A model generated the notes under the pieces. It was not told the origin of the DNA. It searched no databases and was given only the letters and a program-made list of their open reading frames with translations. This document shows, piece after piece, positions 8,997 to 18,733 of a stretch of 64,000 nucleotides of DNA (the first letter of the stretch is position 1; every line of letters begins with the position of its first letter). The position numbers and the translations under genes are program-made. The DNA comes from Salegentibacter holothuriorum (GTDB lineage: Bacteria; Bacteroidota; Bacteroidia; Flavobacteriales; Flavobacteriaceae), in assembly GCF_900168045.1 (NCBI RefSeq), contig NZ_FUYY01000004.1:124001-188000 (forward strand). Direction: 5' to 3'.

Positions 8997-9875
8997 TTAG
9001 TCTATATGTTTGTGGGCTTTGTACGAAGAGCGAACCAGGGCGCTGCTTTCTACATGGCGAAATCCGAGATCAAGGCCAATAGCTTCGTATTTCTTAAATT
9101 GATCTGGTGTAATAAATTGTTTTACCGGTAAATGTTTTTTACTGGGCTGTAAGTACTGACCAATAGTTACTACGTCTACATCTGCATTTCTAAGATCGTG
9201 TAGCGTTTGTATCACTTCGTCTTCCTGCTCGCCAAGACCTAGCATAATCCCAGATTTTGTTCTGTTTACTCCTTGTTGTTTTAGGTATCGAAGCACTTCA
9301 AGACTACGATCGTACTTTGCCTGGATTCTAACTTCACGGGTTAATCTTCTTACAGTTTCCATATTGTGGGAAACAACCTCTGGCATTACTTCTACGATGC
9401 GGTCTATGTTACGTTCATTTCCCTGGAAATCGGGTACAAGTGTTTCTAAAGTGGTTTCAGGATTCATTCGGCGAATAGCCTTTACGGTTTCAGCCCAAAT
9501 AATAGATCCCATATCTTTAAGGTCGTCGCGGTCTACACTGGTTACCACGGCGTGCTTAATGCCCATAATTTTAATAGATCGAGCTACTTTTTCAGGCTCG
9601 TCCCAATCTACCGTTTCCGGGCGGCCGGTTTTTACACCGCAAAATCCGCAGGAACGGGTACAAACATTCCCCAAAATCATAAAGGTAGCAGTACCTTCAC
9701 TCCAACATTCCCCCATATTTGGGCAACTACCCGAAGTACAAATGGTATGCAAATCATATTTGTCTACCAGGCTGCGAAGTTCGGTGTATTTTTTACCGGT
9801 TGGAAGTTTTACCCTTAACCATTTTGGTTTGGCTTTCGGCTTTTCTTTAACTGGGCTTATAGTGTCTGTACTCAT
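8997..9875 (-). CDS. lipA: Lipoyl synthase LipA
   Basis: A radical-SAM enzyme that inserts two sulfurs into protein-bound octanoyl groups to make lipoate. Both iron-sulfur cluster motifs are present: [12 protein letters not shown] (auxiliary cluster) and CTRSCGFC (radical-SAM CxxxCxxC). The C-terminal SSYKA segment supplies the conserved serine of the auxiliary site. The length of 292 residues is normal. It precedes gap with a 17-nt gap. A TATCTTTG box lies 17 nt upstream of the start on the coding strand. Confidence 0.96.
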   Translation of the reverse strand: MSTDTISPVKEKPKAKPKWLRVKLPTGKKYTELRSLVDKYDLHTICTSGSCPNMGECWSEGTATFMILGNVCTRSCGFCGVKTGRPETVDWDEPEKVARSIKIMGIKHAVVTSVDRDDLKDMGSIIWAETVKAIRRMNPETTLETLVPDFQGNERNIDRIVEVMPEVVSHNMETVRRLTREVRIQAKYDRSLEVLRYLKQQGVNRTKSGIMLGLGEQEDEVIQTLHDLRNADVDVVTIGQYLQPSKKHLPVKQFITPDQFKKYEAIGLDLGFRHVESSALVRSSYKAHKHID

Positions 9876-9892
9876 AGCAAAATTCTAGGTTT

Positions 9893-9900
9893 CAAAGATA
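9893..9900 (-). promoter_or_regulatory. Candidate -7 box of lipA-gap
   Basis: TATCTTTG on the minus strand matches the Bacteroidota consensus TAnnTTTG and lies 17 nt before the lipA ATG. No exact TTTG is found at the -33 spacing (TTAT occupies it), so the promoter is plausible rather than certain. Confidence 0.5.
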
Positions 9901-9948
9901 CAATAATCTAATTAACTGCATAAATTAGATCGATAAGTCCGCGAGAAA

Positions 9949-10521
9949 TTACATCGATTTTCTTTCTTCAATAATTTTAGCCAGTAGTTTTTTGGCTCTC
10001 AGGAGTTTTACTTTTACATTATTCATGGGCTCATCAAGAGTTGCTGCAATTTCTTTATAAGATTTTTCCTGAAAATACCTAAGATTGATCACTTCCTGGT
10101 AGTGTGGCTTCAGTTGTTTAATGTCGGTAAGTAATTGAGCTAAATGTTGCTCGCTAATTAACTTATCTTCAATTGTTGGGGTTTCATCGGCAATACGATA
10201 TACTTTTTCGTTTTGATCTGAAGTTGTTTGAGACCTGATGGAAGACTTTTGTTTCCTAATCATATCTACGTGGATATTCTTTGAAATAGCAATTAACCAG
10301 GTGCTAAAGGAATAATCTTCATCAAAAGTTTCAATTCTTTTAAACGCTTTTGAAAAAGTTTGAATGGTAATATCTTCTGATTCATAGGCATTACCGGTTT
10401 TTTTAAGCTGAAAACCATAAACACTATCCCAAAAAGTATCGAGTAGGTAATTAAAAGCGGACTGACTACCGTTTTTGGCAGCCTTAATCCTGGTGAGAAG
10501 CAATTGCTGATCTATTTCCAA
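9949..10521 (-). CDS. ECF-type RNA polymerase sigma factor
   Basis: A sigma-70 family factor with region 2 (AFNYLLDTFWDSVYGF to STWLIAISKN) and region 4 (LKPHYQEVINLRYFQEKSYKEIAATL). The open frame runs up to 10605, but that part is out-of-frame coding sequence of the upstream glycosyltransferase. No internal ATG lies before region 2, so I place the start at a TTG at 10521, which overlaps the glycosyltransferase stop and gives 190 residues beginning with LEIDQQLLL. This implies translational coupling. No anti-sigma gene follows; the next gene downstream is gap/lipA. The regulon is unknown. Confidence 0.85.
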   Translation of the reverse strand: MEIDQQLLLTRIKAAKNGSQSAFNYLLDTFWDSVYGFQLKKTGNAYESEDITIQTFSKAFKRIETFDEDYSFSTWLIAISKNIHVDMIRKQKSSIRSQTTSDQNEKVYRIADETPTIEDKLISEQHLAQLLTDIKQLKPHYQEVINLRYFQEKSYKEIAATLDEPMNNVKVKLLRAKKLLAKIIEERKSM

Positions 10522-11615
10522 TGCCTTGGTTTTGAAATGCTGTTCGCTATAAATATGCCAAATTGGGTGAAAATTAAAAATACCTCTAAAAAGGGAAACA
10601 ACCAAACTACATCGGTCTCCTGTAATTTTTGTGCTGATTTAGCATAAACGATGGCTTGTACTATTAAAACAACTCCGGCGCAGCCTAAAACCAGTTGCCA
10701 TTGAAACTGCACTATTAATAGAACAGCCAGCAAGATCCAGAAAAAGAAGCGAGAGGCATAAAACAAACCCAGTAATACTTTATCTTTTGTTTTATAAAAA
10801 CCCGCCACAGATGCGTGCCTTCTTTTTTGATGAAACCAGGATTTTAAATCTGTTTTAGGAACACTTCGTGTACTGGCTTCAGGATGGTGGCAAATAAAGG
10901 TGTTTTTAAAGTTTGCTGCTTCATTAACAAAAAGATCATCATCTCCAGATCTAAGATGCAAATGATTTGCAAAACCTTTTTGTTCGTAAAATTGTTTAGA
11001 GGTGTAGGCCAGGTTTCTTCCTACTCCCATATAGGGGTTTCCTAATTTAGCATAGGAAAAATATTGAATAGCTGTAAGTAATGTTTCAAAGCGAATAAGC
11101 TTATTTAGTAAAGATTTACTGTCTTTAAAATAGCCGCCATAGCCTAAAACAATGCTTTTTTCTTGCTTAAATCCACTAGCCATATGCTTTATCCAATTAG
11201 GGCTTTGCGGTGCGCAGTCTGCATCTGTGAAAATTAAATATGGATTTTGAGCTTTTTTGATCCCCAACGTAAGGGCATACTTCTTATTTGCCCAGAAAGC
11301 TTCATTATTCTGTACATTTACAAGTTTAACTCTACCATCCAGAGTTTGAAAATGCTCTATAACCTGCAGGGTGTTATCTAAAGAAGCATCATTAATAATA
11401 ATTACTTCAAAATTAGAATAATCCTGATCCAGAATAGGGGGGAGAAAATTTTTGAGATTTTCAGCTTCATTTTTAGCACAAACAATCACCGAAACAGGTA
11501 AATTCACTTCACCGGGATTTTTACTTTTATCTCGCGCAAAAGCGAAGAAAGCCAGGTAAAAGGCTAATATAATTATTGAAAATAGAAAGAAAAACCCCAG
11601 TAGAATTGCTGCCAT
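10512..11615 (-). CDS. Membrane glycosyltransferase, family 2
   Basis: A 367-residue protein with an N-terminal membrane helix, a GT-A domain (VIVCAKNEAENL, IINDASLDNT, IFTDADC with the DxD-type metal site) and hydrophobic C-terminal helices. HQKRRHA after the catalytic domain resembles the QxxRW-type motif of processive GT2 enzymes. It probably transfers a sugar at the cytoplasmic face of the membrane; donor and acceptor cannot be told. It lies 5 nt downstream of a small membrane protein and its 3' end overlaps the sigma-factor start, so the three form an operon. Confidence 0.9.
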   Translation of the reverse strand: MAAILLGFFFLFSIIILAFYLAFFAFARDKSKNPGEVNLPVSVIVCAKNEAENLKNFLPPILDQDYSNFEVIIINDASLDNTLQVIEHFQTLDGRVKLVNVQNNEAFWANKKYALTLGIKKAQNPYLIFTDADCAPQSPNWIKHMASGFKQEKSIVLGYGGYFKDSKSLLNKLIRFETLLTAIQYFSYAKLGNPYMGVGRNLAYTSKQFYEQKGFANHLHLRSGDDDLFVNEAANFKNTFICHHPEASTRSVPKTDLKSWFHQKRRHASVAGFYKTKDKVLLGLFYASRFFFWILLAVLLIVQFQWQLVLGCAGVVLIVQAIVYAKSAQKLQETDVVWLFPFLEVFLIFTQFGIFIANSISKPRHWK

Positions 11616-11620
11616 TGAAT

Positions 11621-11827
11621 CTAGTTAGCCTTCTTTTCTCCAGAGCAATCAGACTGTTCATCAGGTAATTTTCCGCAAAAGCTGCAGGCTTCACCCTCCT
11701 TATTTAAGAATGGACTTTGGCTGGCGCAGGTTCCCGCAAATTTACCGTCTTTCTTTCCCCATATTTTAATGGCGATGCCGGCAAAAGCCAATCCTAAAAG
11801 TAAAATTGTTATTAATAGTAATTGCAT
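11621..11827 (-). CDS. Small membrane protein with a C-terminal CxxC
   Basis: 68 residues. The first 22 form a membrane helix and the rest is polar with CSFCG and further cysteines (CASQ, DCSG), five in all, suggesting a small metal-binding or disulfide domain. Proteins like this are commonly annotated only as membrane or secreted protein in Flavobacteria. It is first in the operon with the glycosyltransferase (5 nt gap) and the ECF sigma factor. A TATTTTTG -7-like box lies at 11912-11919 on the minus strand. Confidence 0.75.
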   Translation of the reverse strand: MQLLLITILLLGLAFAGIAIKIWGKKDGKFAGTCASQSPFLNKEGEACSFCGKLPDEQSDCSGEKKAN

Positions 11828-11911
11828 AGCTGTAATATTTCTAAATCATATATGCTTACTGATTAACCCTCCAAAATTGGGGCCAGTAAAACAGGATGAG
11901 ATATTTTACTG

Positions 11912-11919
11912 CAAAAATA
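11912..11919 (-). promoter_or_regulatory. Candidate -7 box of the glycosyltransferase/sigma operon
   Basis: TATTTTTG on the minus strand matches TAnnTTTG. It would give a leader of about 80 nt before the 68-residue gene. No TTTG at the -33 position. Confidence 0.35.
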
Positions 11920-12060
11920 ACAATTAATTGACGTTTGGGAAAATTCAAGCGCATATTAGCATAAGCTTTACACACTTTAACTAAAATTTAATCGTAAACC
12001 CCTGTATTTCTAAAGTTTAGGTAATAAATTAGCTTGCTTAAACCACTAAAAACTAAATTT

Positions 12061-12678
12061 ATGAAATCTAAAATTTTATTAATACTGCTAGCAGCTTTTG
12101 CATTCAGTTTTACTTCTTGCGAAGATACCAAGAAGAAAGAGGAAGAAAAAGCTCAAATGGAGCAGGAAGAAGCCGAACGTGAGGCTGAAATGCAAGCTGA
12201 GAAAGAACGTATGGAAATGGAATCTAACAGTATTGCTGCTAAAGCAATGGCAACCGATTCTTTAAGTACTTTGGTTAGCGCATTGAAAAATGCAGAATTA
12301 GCTACCACTTTTACCGAAGATGAAGGTCCGTATACTGTTTTTGCGCCTACAAATAGTGCTTTTGAAAAAGTTGATAAAGCTACATTGGACGAATTGATGA
12401 AGAGTGAAAATAAAGATCAATTAGCCGGTGTATTGAAATATCACGTAGTAGATAAAGAAATTACCGCTTCAGATCTAAGCAAAATGATTGAAGACGGAGA
12501 TGGCGAGGTGACTTTCGCTACTATGGAAGGTGCAGAACTTACTGCTATGATGGATGGTGAGAATATTGTGCTTAAAGATGGAAATGGAAACACAGCGACT
12601 ATTATCGCTACAGATATTGAAGCTTCTAATGGAATGGTACACCTTATTGACGGTGTAGTGATGAAAAAAGCTTCATAA
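12061..12678 (+). CDS. Fasciclin-domain lipoprotein
   Basis: The frame extends back to 12034, but the ATG at 12061 gives the expected signal (MKSKILLILLAAFAFSFTSC) and a 205-residue product. After the lipid cysteine comes a highly charged Glu/Lys/Met helix of about 40 residues, probably a spacer, then one FAS1 domain with the hallmarks YTVFAPTNSAF and HLIDGVVM. FAS1 domains mediate adhesion at the cell surface in other systems; the role here is unknown. It stands alone and ends at a terminator. Confidence 0.92.
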   Translation: MKSKILLILLAAFAFSFTSCEDTKKKEEEKAQMEQEEAEREAEMQAEKERMEMESNSIAAKAMATDSLSTLVSALKNAELATTFTEDEGPYTVFAPTNSAFEKVDKATLDELMKSENKDQLAGVLKYHVVDKEITASDLSKMIEDGDGEVTFATMEGAELTAMMDGENIVLKDGNGNTATIIATDIEASNGMVHLIDGVVMKKAS

Positions 12679-12699
12679 ATGTTGATTTTTTTGAAATGA

Positions 12700-12730
12700 A
12701 AAACCGCCGGTAAATAGCTGGCGGTTTTTT
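12700..12730 (+). terminator. Rho-independent terminator
   Basis: AAAACCGCCGG pairs with CTGGCGGTTTT (one G-U) around a short loop, followed by a T-run. Ends the fasciclin gene. Confidence 0.88.
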
Positions 12731-12793
12731 TGTGAATATTTTAAAAAGCTTAGAAGTTTTTACCTATGAAGGCTGGAATATATTGAACTTCAA

Positions 12794-13807
12794 CTAAAAA
12801 ATATTCACTTCAGCTTCTAGCTTGATCTTATATTTATTATAAATTTTCTCCTGAATTTCTTTAGATAGGGCTAAAATTTCCTGTCCGGTAGCACCACCAT
12901 AATTCACTAGTACCAAAGCCTGATTTTTATGTACTGCCGCATCACCCTTGCGGTAACCTTTTAAACCAGCCTGGTCTATAAGCCAACCAGCCGGGATTTT
13001 AATTTGATTGGCGTGTATAGCATAAAAAGGCATCTCAGGAAATTGTTTTTGCAGTTTCTTAAATTCAGATTCCGTAATTACCGGATTTTTAAAAAAACTA
13101 CCACTGTTCCCCAACTCCCTTGGATCTGGTAATTTCTGTTGGCGAATATTTACAACGGCATTAGAGATATTTCTAATAGTAGGTTCTTTAATTTTATGCT
13201 TATCCAGTTCTGCCTGGATCGCACCATAAGAAGTACTAAGCTTATGATTCTTTTTACTCAGTTTAAAATTGACTGAAGTAATAATATATTCTCCCTTCAG
13301 TTTATTTTTGAAAACAGAATTTCGGTAACCAAATTCACATTGTTCGGCGCTAAATGTGTCAACTTCCAGCGTTTGAATGCGCATTGCTTCACACGATTCA
13401 AAACTATCTTTAAGTTCAACGCCATAGGCGCCTATATTTTGAACGGGGGCAGTACCTACATTTCCGGGAATTAAAGAGAGATTTTCGAGTCCGCCATAGC
13501 CTTTTTCAATGCAATATAAAACAAATTGGTGCCAGTTTTCGCCGGCACCAACCTTTAAGATTACTTCATTTGGATTTTCAGAAATGAGTTCAATTCCCTT
13601 TAAGCCAATATGAATAACTGTTTTGTTTATGTCTTTGGTGAGCAGCATATTACTGCCGCCCCCAAGTACAAATATATCTGAAGCGTAGGCTTGCTGTAAA
13701 ACATCACGTAATTCATTGGTCTGGTGTACAGAGATGAATTTTCTAGCCATTACGTCTACTCCAAAAGTATTGTATTCCTTCAGAGAAAAATTTTCAGCAA
13801 CCTGCAT
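12794..13807 (-). CDS. murB: UDP-N-acetylenolpyruvoylglucosamine reductase MurB
   Basis: Reduces UDP-GlcNAc-enolpyruvate to UDP-MurNAc for peptidoglycan. The 337-residue protein is of the longer E. coli-like MurB type: FAD-binding segments VLGGGSNMLL and PGNVGTAPVQNIGAYG, YRNSVFK (the active-site Tyr/Arg region), and GNSGSFFKNP with the catalytic serine. The C-terminal LEAEVNIF is typical. It is 7 nt downstream of the aminotransferase gene on the same strand. Confidence 0.96.
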   Translation of the reverse strand: MQVAENFSLKEYNTFGVDVMARKFISVHQTNELRDVLQQAYASDIFVLGGGSNMLLTKDINKTVIHIGLKGIELISENPNEVILKVGAGENWHQFVLYCIEKGYGGLENLSLIPGNVGTAPVQNIGAYGVELKDSFESCEAMRIQTLEVDTFSAEQCEFGYRNSVFKNKLKGEYIITSVNFKLSKKNHKLSTSYGAIQAELDKHKIKEPTIRNISNAVVNIRQQKLPDPRELGNSGSFFKNPVITESEFKKLQKQFPEMPFYAIHANQIKIPAGWLIDQAGLKGYRKGDAAVHKNQALVLVNYGGATGQEILALSKEIQEKIYNKYKIKLEAEVNIF

Positions 13808-13814
13808 AAATAGG

Positions 13815-15005
13815 CTATTTATTGTATTCTTCTAGAGCAATCTTAAGTATCTCAATAGCTCTCTCCAGGTTTTCTTTTTTCAGAACATAAGCAATTCGAA
13901 CCTGATTCATTCCAGTATTTGGAGTAGAATAAAAGCCTGCAGCCGGAGCTACCATTACAGTTTCTTTATTAAATTCGAAACTTTCCAGTAACCACTGCGA
14001 AAATTTATCGGCGTTCTCTACCGGTAATTCTGCGATGCAGTAAAAAGCACCTTTAGGTTTGGCTACTCTTACACCAGGAATCTTTTCCAAGCCTTCAATT
14101 AAAAGGTTTCTTCGTTCTGTATATTCTTTATTTACTTCATTAAAATACTCGTCTGGAGTATCTAATGCGGCTTCTGCAGCAATTTGAGCAAAAGTAGGCG
14201 GACTTAACCTTGCTTGTGCGAATTTCATAGCCGCGCTCATTACTTCTGGGTTTTTTGAAACCAGACAGCCAATTCTTGCGCCACACATACTATAGCGTTT
14301 AGAAACAGAATCTACCATAATAGCATTTTGTTCCAGCCCGGGAATACTCATAATAGAATGATGTTTTACTCCATCGTAAGCAAATTCACGGTAAACTTCA
14401 TCTGCAACAATAAAGAGGTCGTGTTTTAGCGCTAAGTCGGCCAGCTGCTGAATTTCTTCTCGCGTATAAAGATATCCGGTAGGATTTCCAGGATTACAAA
14501 GTAGAATAGCCCTGGTTTTATCGGTAATTAATTTTTCGAATTCTGAAATTGCAGGAAGTGAAAAATTATCTTCTATAGATCCTTTAATTGGAATAATATT
14601 TACTCCAGATGCTGTTGCGAAACCATTATAATTTGCATAAAAAGGCTCGGGAATAATCACTTCATCACCTGGGTCGGTAATGCTTCCCATAGCGAACATT
14701 AAAGCTTCAGAACCTCCGGTTGTGATAATAATATCCTGGGCATCTACCGGAATATCATTTTTACGATAATATTTGGCTAATTTGGTTCTATAAGACTCAA
14801 AACCTGCAGAATGGCTATAAGAAAGTACATCTATGTTGTTACTCTTTACAGCCGCCAAAGCCGCTTTTGGGGTTTCAATATCTGGTTGACCAATATTTAA
14901 TTGGTATATTTTTTTTCCTTTTTTTACTGCTGCTTCAGCAAATGGAACTAGTTTTCTTATTGGAGATTCAGGCATATTACGCCCTTTATTTGAAATATTT
15001 GGCAT
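13815..15005 (-). CDS. Class I/II pyridoxal-phosphate aminotransferase
   Basis: A 396-residue fold-type I aminotransferase of the aspartate-aminotransferase-like group. The frame begins at a TTG at 15029, but the ATG at 15005 (MPNISNKG) fits the family. Visible motifs are LNIGQPDIETP, NPGNPTGYLY, ADEVYREF and VDSVSKRYSMCGARIGC, whose lysine should carry the cofactor. Members of this group in Flavobacteria are annotated as aspartate or broad-specificity aminotransferases; substrate use cannot be read from the sequence. Followed by murB after 9 nt. Confidence 0.93.
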   Translation of the reverse strand: MPNISNKGRNMPESPIRKLVPFAEAAVKKGKKIYQLNIGQPDIETPKAALAAVKSNNIDVLSYSHSAGFESYRTKLAKYYRKNDIPVDAQDIIITTGGSEALMFAMGSITDPGDEVIIPEPFYANYNGFATASGVNIIPIKGSIEDNFSLPAISEFEKLITDKTRAILLCNPGNPTGYLYTREEIQQLADLALKHDLFIVADEVYREFAYDGVKHHSIMSIPGLEQNAIMVDSVSKRYSMCGARIGCLVSKNPEVMSAAMKFAQARLSPPTFAQIAAEAALDTPDEYFNEVNKEYTERRNLLIEGLEKIPGVRVAKPKGAFYCIAELPVENADKFSQWLLESFEFNKETVMVAPAAGFYSTPNTGMNQVRIAYVLKKENLERAIEILKIALEEYNK

Positions 15006-15127
15006 GAGATTGGTTTTAATACCTTGCAAAAATGCAAAAATCTTATAAGATTCTAAGCTTCTTTAAGGTTAATATTAGTCAAAATAGAAAATTGATTTCT
15101 ATGATCCATTTTTTAATTATATCACAT

Positions 15128-15246
15128 AAAAAAGCCGTTTAAAATAGCAGGTAACGTCATCCTGAACTTGGTTTAGGATCTATAATATTCAGAAACTAAA
15201 ACAGGTTCAGCTTGACGGGAATAATACTTTTCAAACAGCTTTTTAA
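15128..15246 (-). terminator. Terminator hairpin interrupted by a palindromic repeat pair
   Basis: The arms AAAAAAGCCGTTT (15128-15140) and AAACAGCTTTTTT (about 15233-15245) are complementary at 12 of 13 positions and look like an ordinary terminator for the DUF1573 gene. Instead of a short loop they enclose about 90 nt holding a head-to-head pair of GTCA-type hairpins (CGTCATCCTGAA from 15154; GGTTCAGCTTGACG to 15217). Confidence 0.7.
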
Positions 15247-15262
15247 TTTTTCATCTTATTAA

Positions 15263-15655
15263 TTAACGGCCACTATTATCTTCTTCAATAACTCTACCTT
15301 TAATTTTAAGTGATATTGTAGCTTCATCGGCATTTGAATAAACGGTAATTGTTTTTCTAATTGGCCCTACAAGTTTCGTGTTATATTTTACCTGAATTTC
15401 CTCGGTTTCGCCTGGTTGAATCGGCTCTTCCGGCTTTTTCGGAATGGTACAGCCGCAGCTTGATGTTACATTGGCAATAACCAATGGGACGTTGCCCGTA
15501 TTGGTAAATTCAAAAACACGAACGCCATCACTTCCTTTTTTTATTTCGCCATAATCAATAGTTTTAGATTTAAATTCTATTTTGGCTGTTTCCTGTGCCA
15601 TTGCAGTGCCTATACCAGCAATAACAAAAATGGCAATAGCTATAAACTTTTTCAT
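15263..15655 (-). CDS. DUF1573 periplasmic protein
   Basis: A 130-residue protein with a signal peptide (1-20, ending AMAQ) and one immunoglobulin-like DUF1573 domain: FEFTNTGNVPLVIANVTSSCGC and the PxxPG-like turn. The SCGC motif is conserved in the family, which is abundant in Bacteroidota and of unknown function. It has its own transcript, as both neighbouring gaps are non-coding. Confidence 0.92.
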   Translation of the reverse strand: MKKFIAIAIFVIAGIGTAMAQETAKIEFKSKTIDYGEIKKGSDGVRVFEFTNTGNVPLVIANVTSSCGCTIPKKPEEPIQPGETEEIQVKYNTKLVGPIRKTITVYSNADEATISLKIKGRVIEEDNSGR

Positions 15656-15754
15656 AATAATTAGTTTAAAAAACGAAAGATAAAGATAAGCCGAATTGAT
15701 GCATACTCAAAATTATAATCAAATCAACTTCTTTTATAATCCTTAAGTTATATT

Positions 15755-15762
15755 TACTTTTG
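15755..15762 (+). promoter_or_regulatory. Candidate -7 box of valS
   Basis: TACTTTTG matches TAnnTTTG and lies 26 nt before the valS ATG. The -33 position holds a T-rich segment (CTTTTAT) rather than an exact TTTG. Confidence 0.5.
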
Positions 15763-15788
15763 CCATTATTTTCAAAAACCAGACCAAT

Positions 15789-18419
15789 ATGGCGATTGCT
15801 TCCCAATACGATTCAAAAAAAGTAGAAGATAAATGGTATAACTACTGGATGGAAAACAAGTATTTTCATTCTGAAGTAGATGAAAGAGAACCTTATACCA
15901 TTGTAATTCCACCACCTAACGTTACTGGTGTATTACATATGGGGCATATGCTGAATAATACCATTCAGGATGTTTTAGTGAGAAGGGCAAGGTTAAAAGG
16001 CTATAATGCTTGTTGGGTTCCGGGAACCGATCATGCTTCAATTGCAACTGAAGCAAAAGTGGTGGCTAAATTAAAGGCCGAAGGAATTGATAAAAACGAT
16101 CTTAGCCGTGAGGAATTTCTACAGCACGCCTGGGATTGGACCCATAAGCACGGTGGCATTATCCTGGAGCAATTGAAAAAACTTGGAGCTTCCTGCGATT
16201 GGGAGCGTACCAAGTTTACTATGGATGAGAAGATGTCAGCTTCAGTAATTAAGGTTTTTGTTGATTTATATGAAAAAGGATTAATTTATCGCGGTTATCG
16301 AATGGTGAACTGGGATCCTCAGGCTAAAACCACACTTTCTGATGAAGAAGTTATTCACTTAGAAAAACAGGGGAATCTCTACTACTTAAATTATAAAATA
16401 GAAGGTAGTGATGAGGTTTTAACTATTGCTACTACACGTCCCGAGACGATTCTTGGAGATACTGCAATTTGTATTAATCCTAACGATGAACGTTTTACTC
16501 ATTTAAAAGGCAAAAAAGCAATTGTTCCTATTTGTAATCGTGTCATTCCAATTATTGAAGACGAATATGTAGATGTGGAGTTTGGTACCGGCTGTTTAAA
16601 AGTAACGCCAGCACATGATGAGAATGATAAAATGCTTGGTGATAAACATAATCTTGAGGTGATTGATATCCTTAATGATGATGCCAGCCTTAATGCATAC
16701 GGAATGCATTACGAAGGCAAAGACAGATTCCAGGCAAGAAAGGAAATAGTAGAAGAATTAAAAGAAATGGGTGTGCTCACTAAGACGGAAGAGCATATAA
16801 ATAAAGTAGGAACTAGTGAGCGTACAGGTGCGGTTATTGAACCAAAACTTAGCGACCAGTGGTTTTTAAAGATGAAAGAAATGGCCAAACCGGCTATTGA
16901 TGCAGTAGTAGGGGATGAAATTAATTTGGTGCCCGATAAATTTTTGAATACTTATAAGCATTGGATGAACAATGTACGGGACTGGAATATCTCACGTCAG
17001 CTTTTGTGGGGACAGCAGATTCCCGCTTATTTCTACGGAAGTGGGAAAGAAGATTTTGTAGTTGCTGAAACTGCTGGAGAAGCATTGGAGAAAGCCAGAG
17101 AAAAGTCTGGAAATACTGATTTAAAAGCTCAAGAATTAATTCAGGATAAAGATGCACTGGATACCTGGTTTTCTTCGTGGTTATGGCCAATGAGCGTTTT
17201 TAACGGTATCCTCGAACCAGAGAACGAAGAAATTAGATATTACTATCCAACCAACGATCTGGTAACCGCTCCTGAAATTTTATTTTTCTGGGTAGCGCGT
17301 ATGATTATGGCCGGCTACGAATATAGAGGAGAGCGACCTTTTAAAAATGTATATCTCACCGGGATTGTACGCGACAAGCAACGTAGAAAAATGTCCAAGT
17401 CGCTGGGGAATTCTCCAGATCCTTTAGGACTAATTGAGCAATATGGAGCCGATGGTGTTAGGGTGGGAATGCTTTTAAGTTCCCCTGCTGGAAACGATTT
17501 GATGTTCGAGGAAGACTTGTGTAAGCAGGGAAGTGCTTTTTCAAATAAAATCTGGAATGCTTTTAGACTGGTAAAAGGCTGGGAAGTTTCTGAAGAAAAG
17601 GAACAGGATGAAACTTCAAAAATTGCGATAAAATGGTATACGGCAAGATTTAGAAAAACGCTTGCTGAAATTGAAGATCATTACGCTAAATACCGAATGA
17701 GTGATGCTCTAATGAGTACTTATAAATTGATTTGGGACGATTACTGTTCCTGGTTCCTTGAAATGGTAAAACCCGCTTATGAGCAGCCTATAGATGCAAA
17801 AACATATAAAGCGGTAATAGAAATTCTAGAGGATAATTTAAAGATTCTTCACCCTTTTATGCCTTTTGTGACCGAAGAAATTTGGCAGGAAATTACCGAA
17901 AGAAAAGCACCTGAAGCTTTAATTATCGCAAAATGGCCTGAACTTAAAGATTTCAATGAAGAAATAATAAGTGAGTTCGCTCTGGCTTCAGAAGTGATTG
18001 CTGGAATTAGAAAAATTAGGAAAGAGAAGAATATTTCATTCAAAAACACCATAGATCTTATGGTGATGAATAATGAAAAAGCTTCAGAATTATTTGATCC
18101 TGTAATCTTGAAAATGGGAAATATAGATGCCTTTAGCTATGTTGATAAGCAGGTGGAAGGTGCACTTTCATTCCGTGTAAAATCTAACGAATATTTTATT
18201 CCAATTGCCGGTTCTATAGATGTGGAAGCTGAAATTGAAAAACTGGAAGAGGAATTAAAATATAATGAAGGCTTCCTGAAATCTGTCGAGAAGAAACTGT
18301 CTAACGAGCGTTTTGTGAATAATGCTCCGGAACAAGTTGTGGCTATAGAAAAAGCAAAAAAAGCTGATTCAGAGGCTAAAATTGAAGCTATTAAAGCCAG
18401 TTTGAAAAGTCTGAAATAA
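15789..18419 (+). CDS. valS: Valyl-tRNA synthetase
   Basis: Charges tRNA-Val. 876 residues, normal for the family. The class I signature appears as [15 protein letters not shown] near residue 45 (HMGH) and [13 protein letters not shown] near 540 (KMSKS). The editing domain carries [12 protein letters not shown]. The C-terminal 60 residues form the tRNA-binding coiled coil ([23 protein letters not shown]). The gene stands alone, with a probable own promoter just upstream. Confidence 0.97.
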   Translation: MAIASQYDSKKVEDKWYNYWMENKYFHSEVDEREPYTIVIPPPNVTGVLHMGHMLNNTIQDVLVRRARLKGYNACWVPGTDHASIATEAKVVAKLKAEGIDKNDLSREEFLQHAWDWTHKHGGIILEQLKKLGASCDWERTKFTMDEKMSASVIKVFVDLYEKGLIYRGYRMVNWDPQAKTTLSDEEVIHLEKQGNLYYLNYKIEGSDEVLTIATTRPETILGDTAICINPNDERFTHLKGKKAIVPICNRVIPIIEDEYVDVEFGTGCLKVTPAHDENDKMLGDKHNLEVIDILNDDASLNAYGMHYEGKDRFQARKEIVEELKEMGVLTKTEEHINKVGTSERTGAVIEPKLSDQWFLKMKEMAKPAIDAVVGDEINLVPDKFLNTYKHWMNNVRDWNISRQLLWGQQIPAYFYGSGKEDFVVAETAGEALEKAREKSGNTDLKAQELIQDKDALDTWFSSWLWPMSVFNGILEPENEEIRYYYPTNDLVTAPEILFFWVARMIMAGYEYRGERPFKNVYLTGIVRDKQRRKMSKSLGNSPDPLGLIEQYGADGVRVGMLLSSPAGNDLMFEEDLCKQGSAFSNKIWNAFRLVKGWEVSEEKEQDETSKIAIKWYTARFRKTLAEIEDHYAKYRMSDALMSTYKLIWDDYCSWFLEMVKPAYEQPIDAKTYKAVIEILEDNLKILHPFMPFVTEEIWQEITERKAPEALIIAKWPELKDFNEEIISEFALASEVIAGIRKIRKEKNISFKNTIDLMVMNNEKASELFDPVILKMGNIDAFSYVDKQVEGALSFRVKSNEYFIPIAGSIDVEAEIEKLEEELKYNEGFLKSVEKKLSNERFVNNAPEQVVAIEKAKKADSEAKIEAIKASLKSLK

Positions 18420-18447
18420 ATTAAAAGGAGAGACTTTGGCGAGGTGA

Positions 18448-18723
18448 TTATTCGGTTACTTCGCCAATATGTTCTTCTACAAGTTCTACATATTTTTCGC
18501 GAGCTTCCTGCTTGCTAAGGTTTTTCACCTGTAATAAAGCATTTATTTTAAAGGCATTTCTAATATCTCCTTCGTTAGTAGGGGGAGCGTAAAAGCCGTT
18601 AACTTGCGTAGCTTTTTTGTAATAAGCATAGAAATGAAGCATAATATCTGGAGCAAATTTTTGATTTGTTTTGCTTGCCATTTTATATGCTTTTAAAAAT
18701 TTTTCTTCTGTTGTGTAAGGCAT
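18448..18723 (-). CDS. Acyl-CoA-binding protein (ACBP)
   Basis: A 91-residue four-helix protein that binds long-chain acyl-CoA in the cytoplasm. The segments KFAPDIMLHFYAYYKKATQ and AFKINALLQVKNLSKQEAREKYVELV match the ligand-binding surface of ACBP. The frame extends to a TTG at 18744 overlapping psd; I prefer the ATG at 18723 (MPYTTEEKF), 10 nt after the psd stop. It is last in a leftward cluster cdsA-psd-ACBP, consistent with lipid metabolism. Confidence 0.9.
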   Translation of the reverse strand: MPYTTEEKFLKAYKMASKTNQKFAPDIMLHFYAYYKKATQVNGFYAPPTNEGDIRNAFKINALLQVKNLSKQEAREKYVELVEEHIGEVTE

Positions 18724-18733
18724 AACGTACTGC

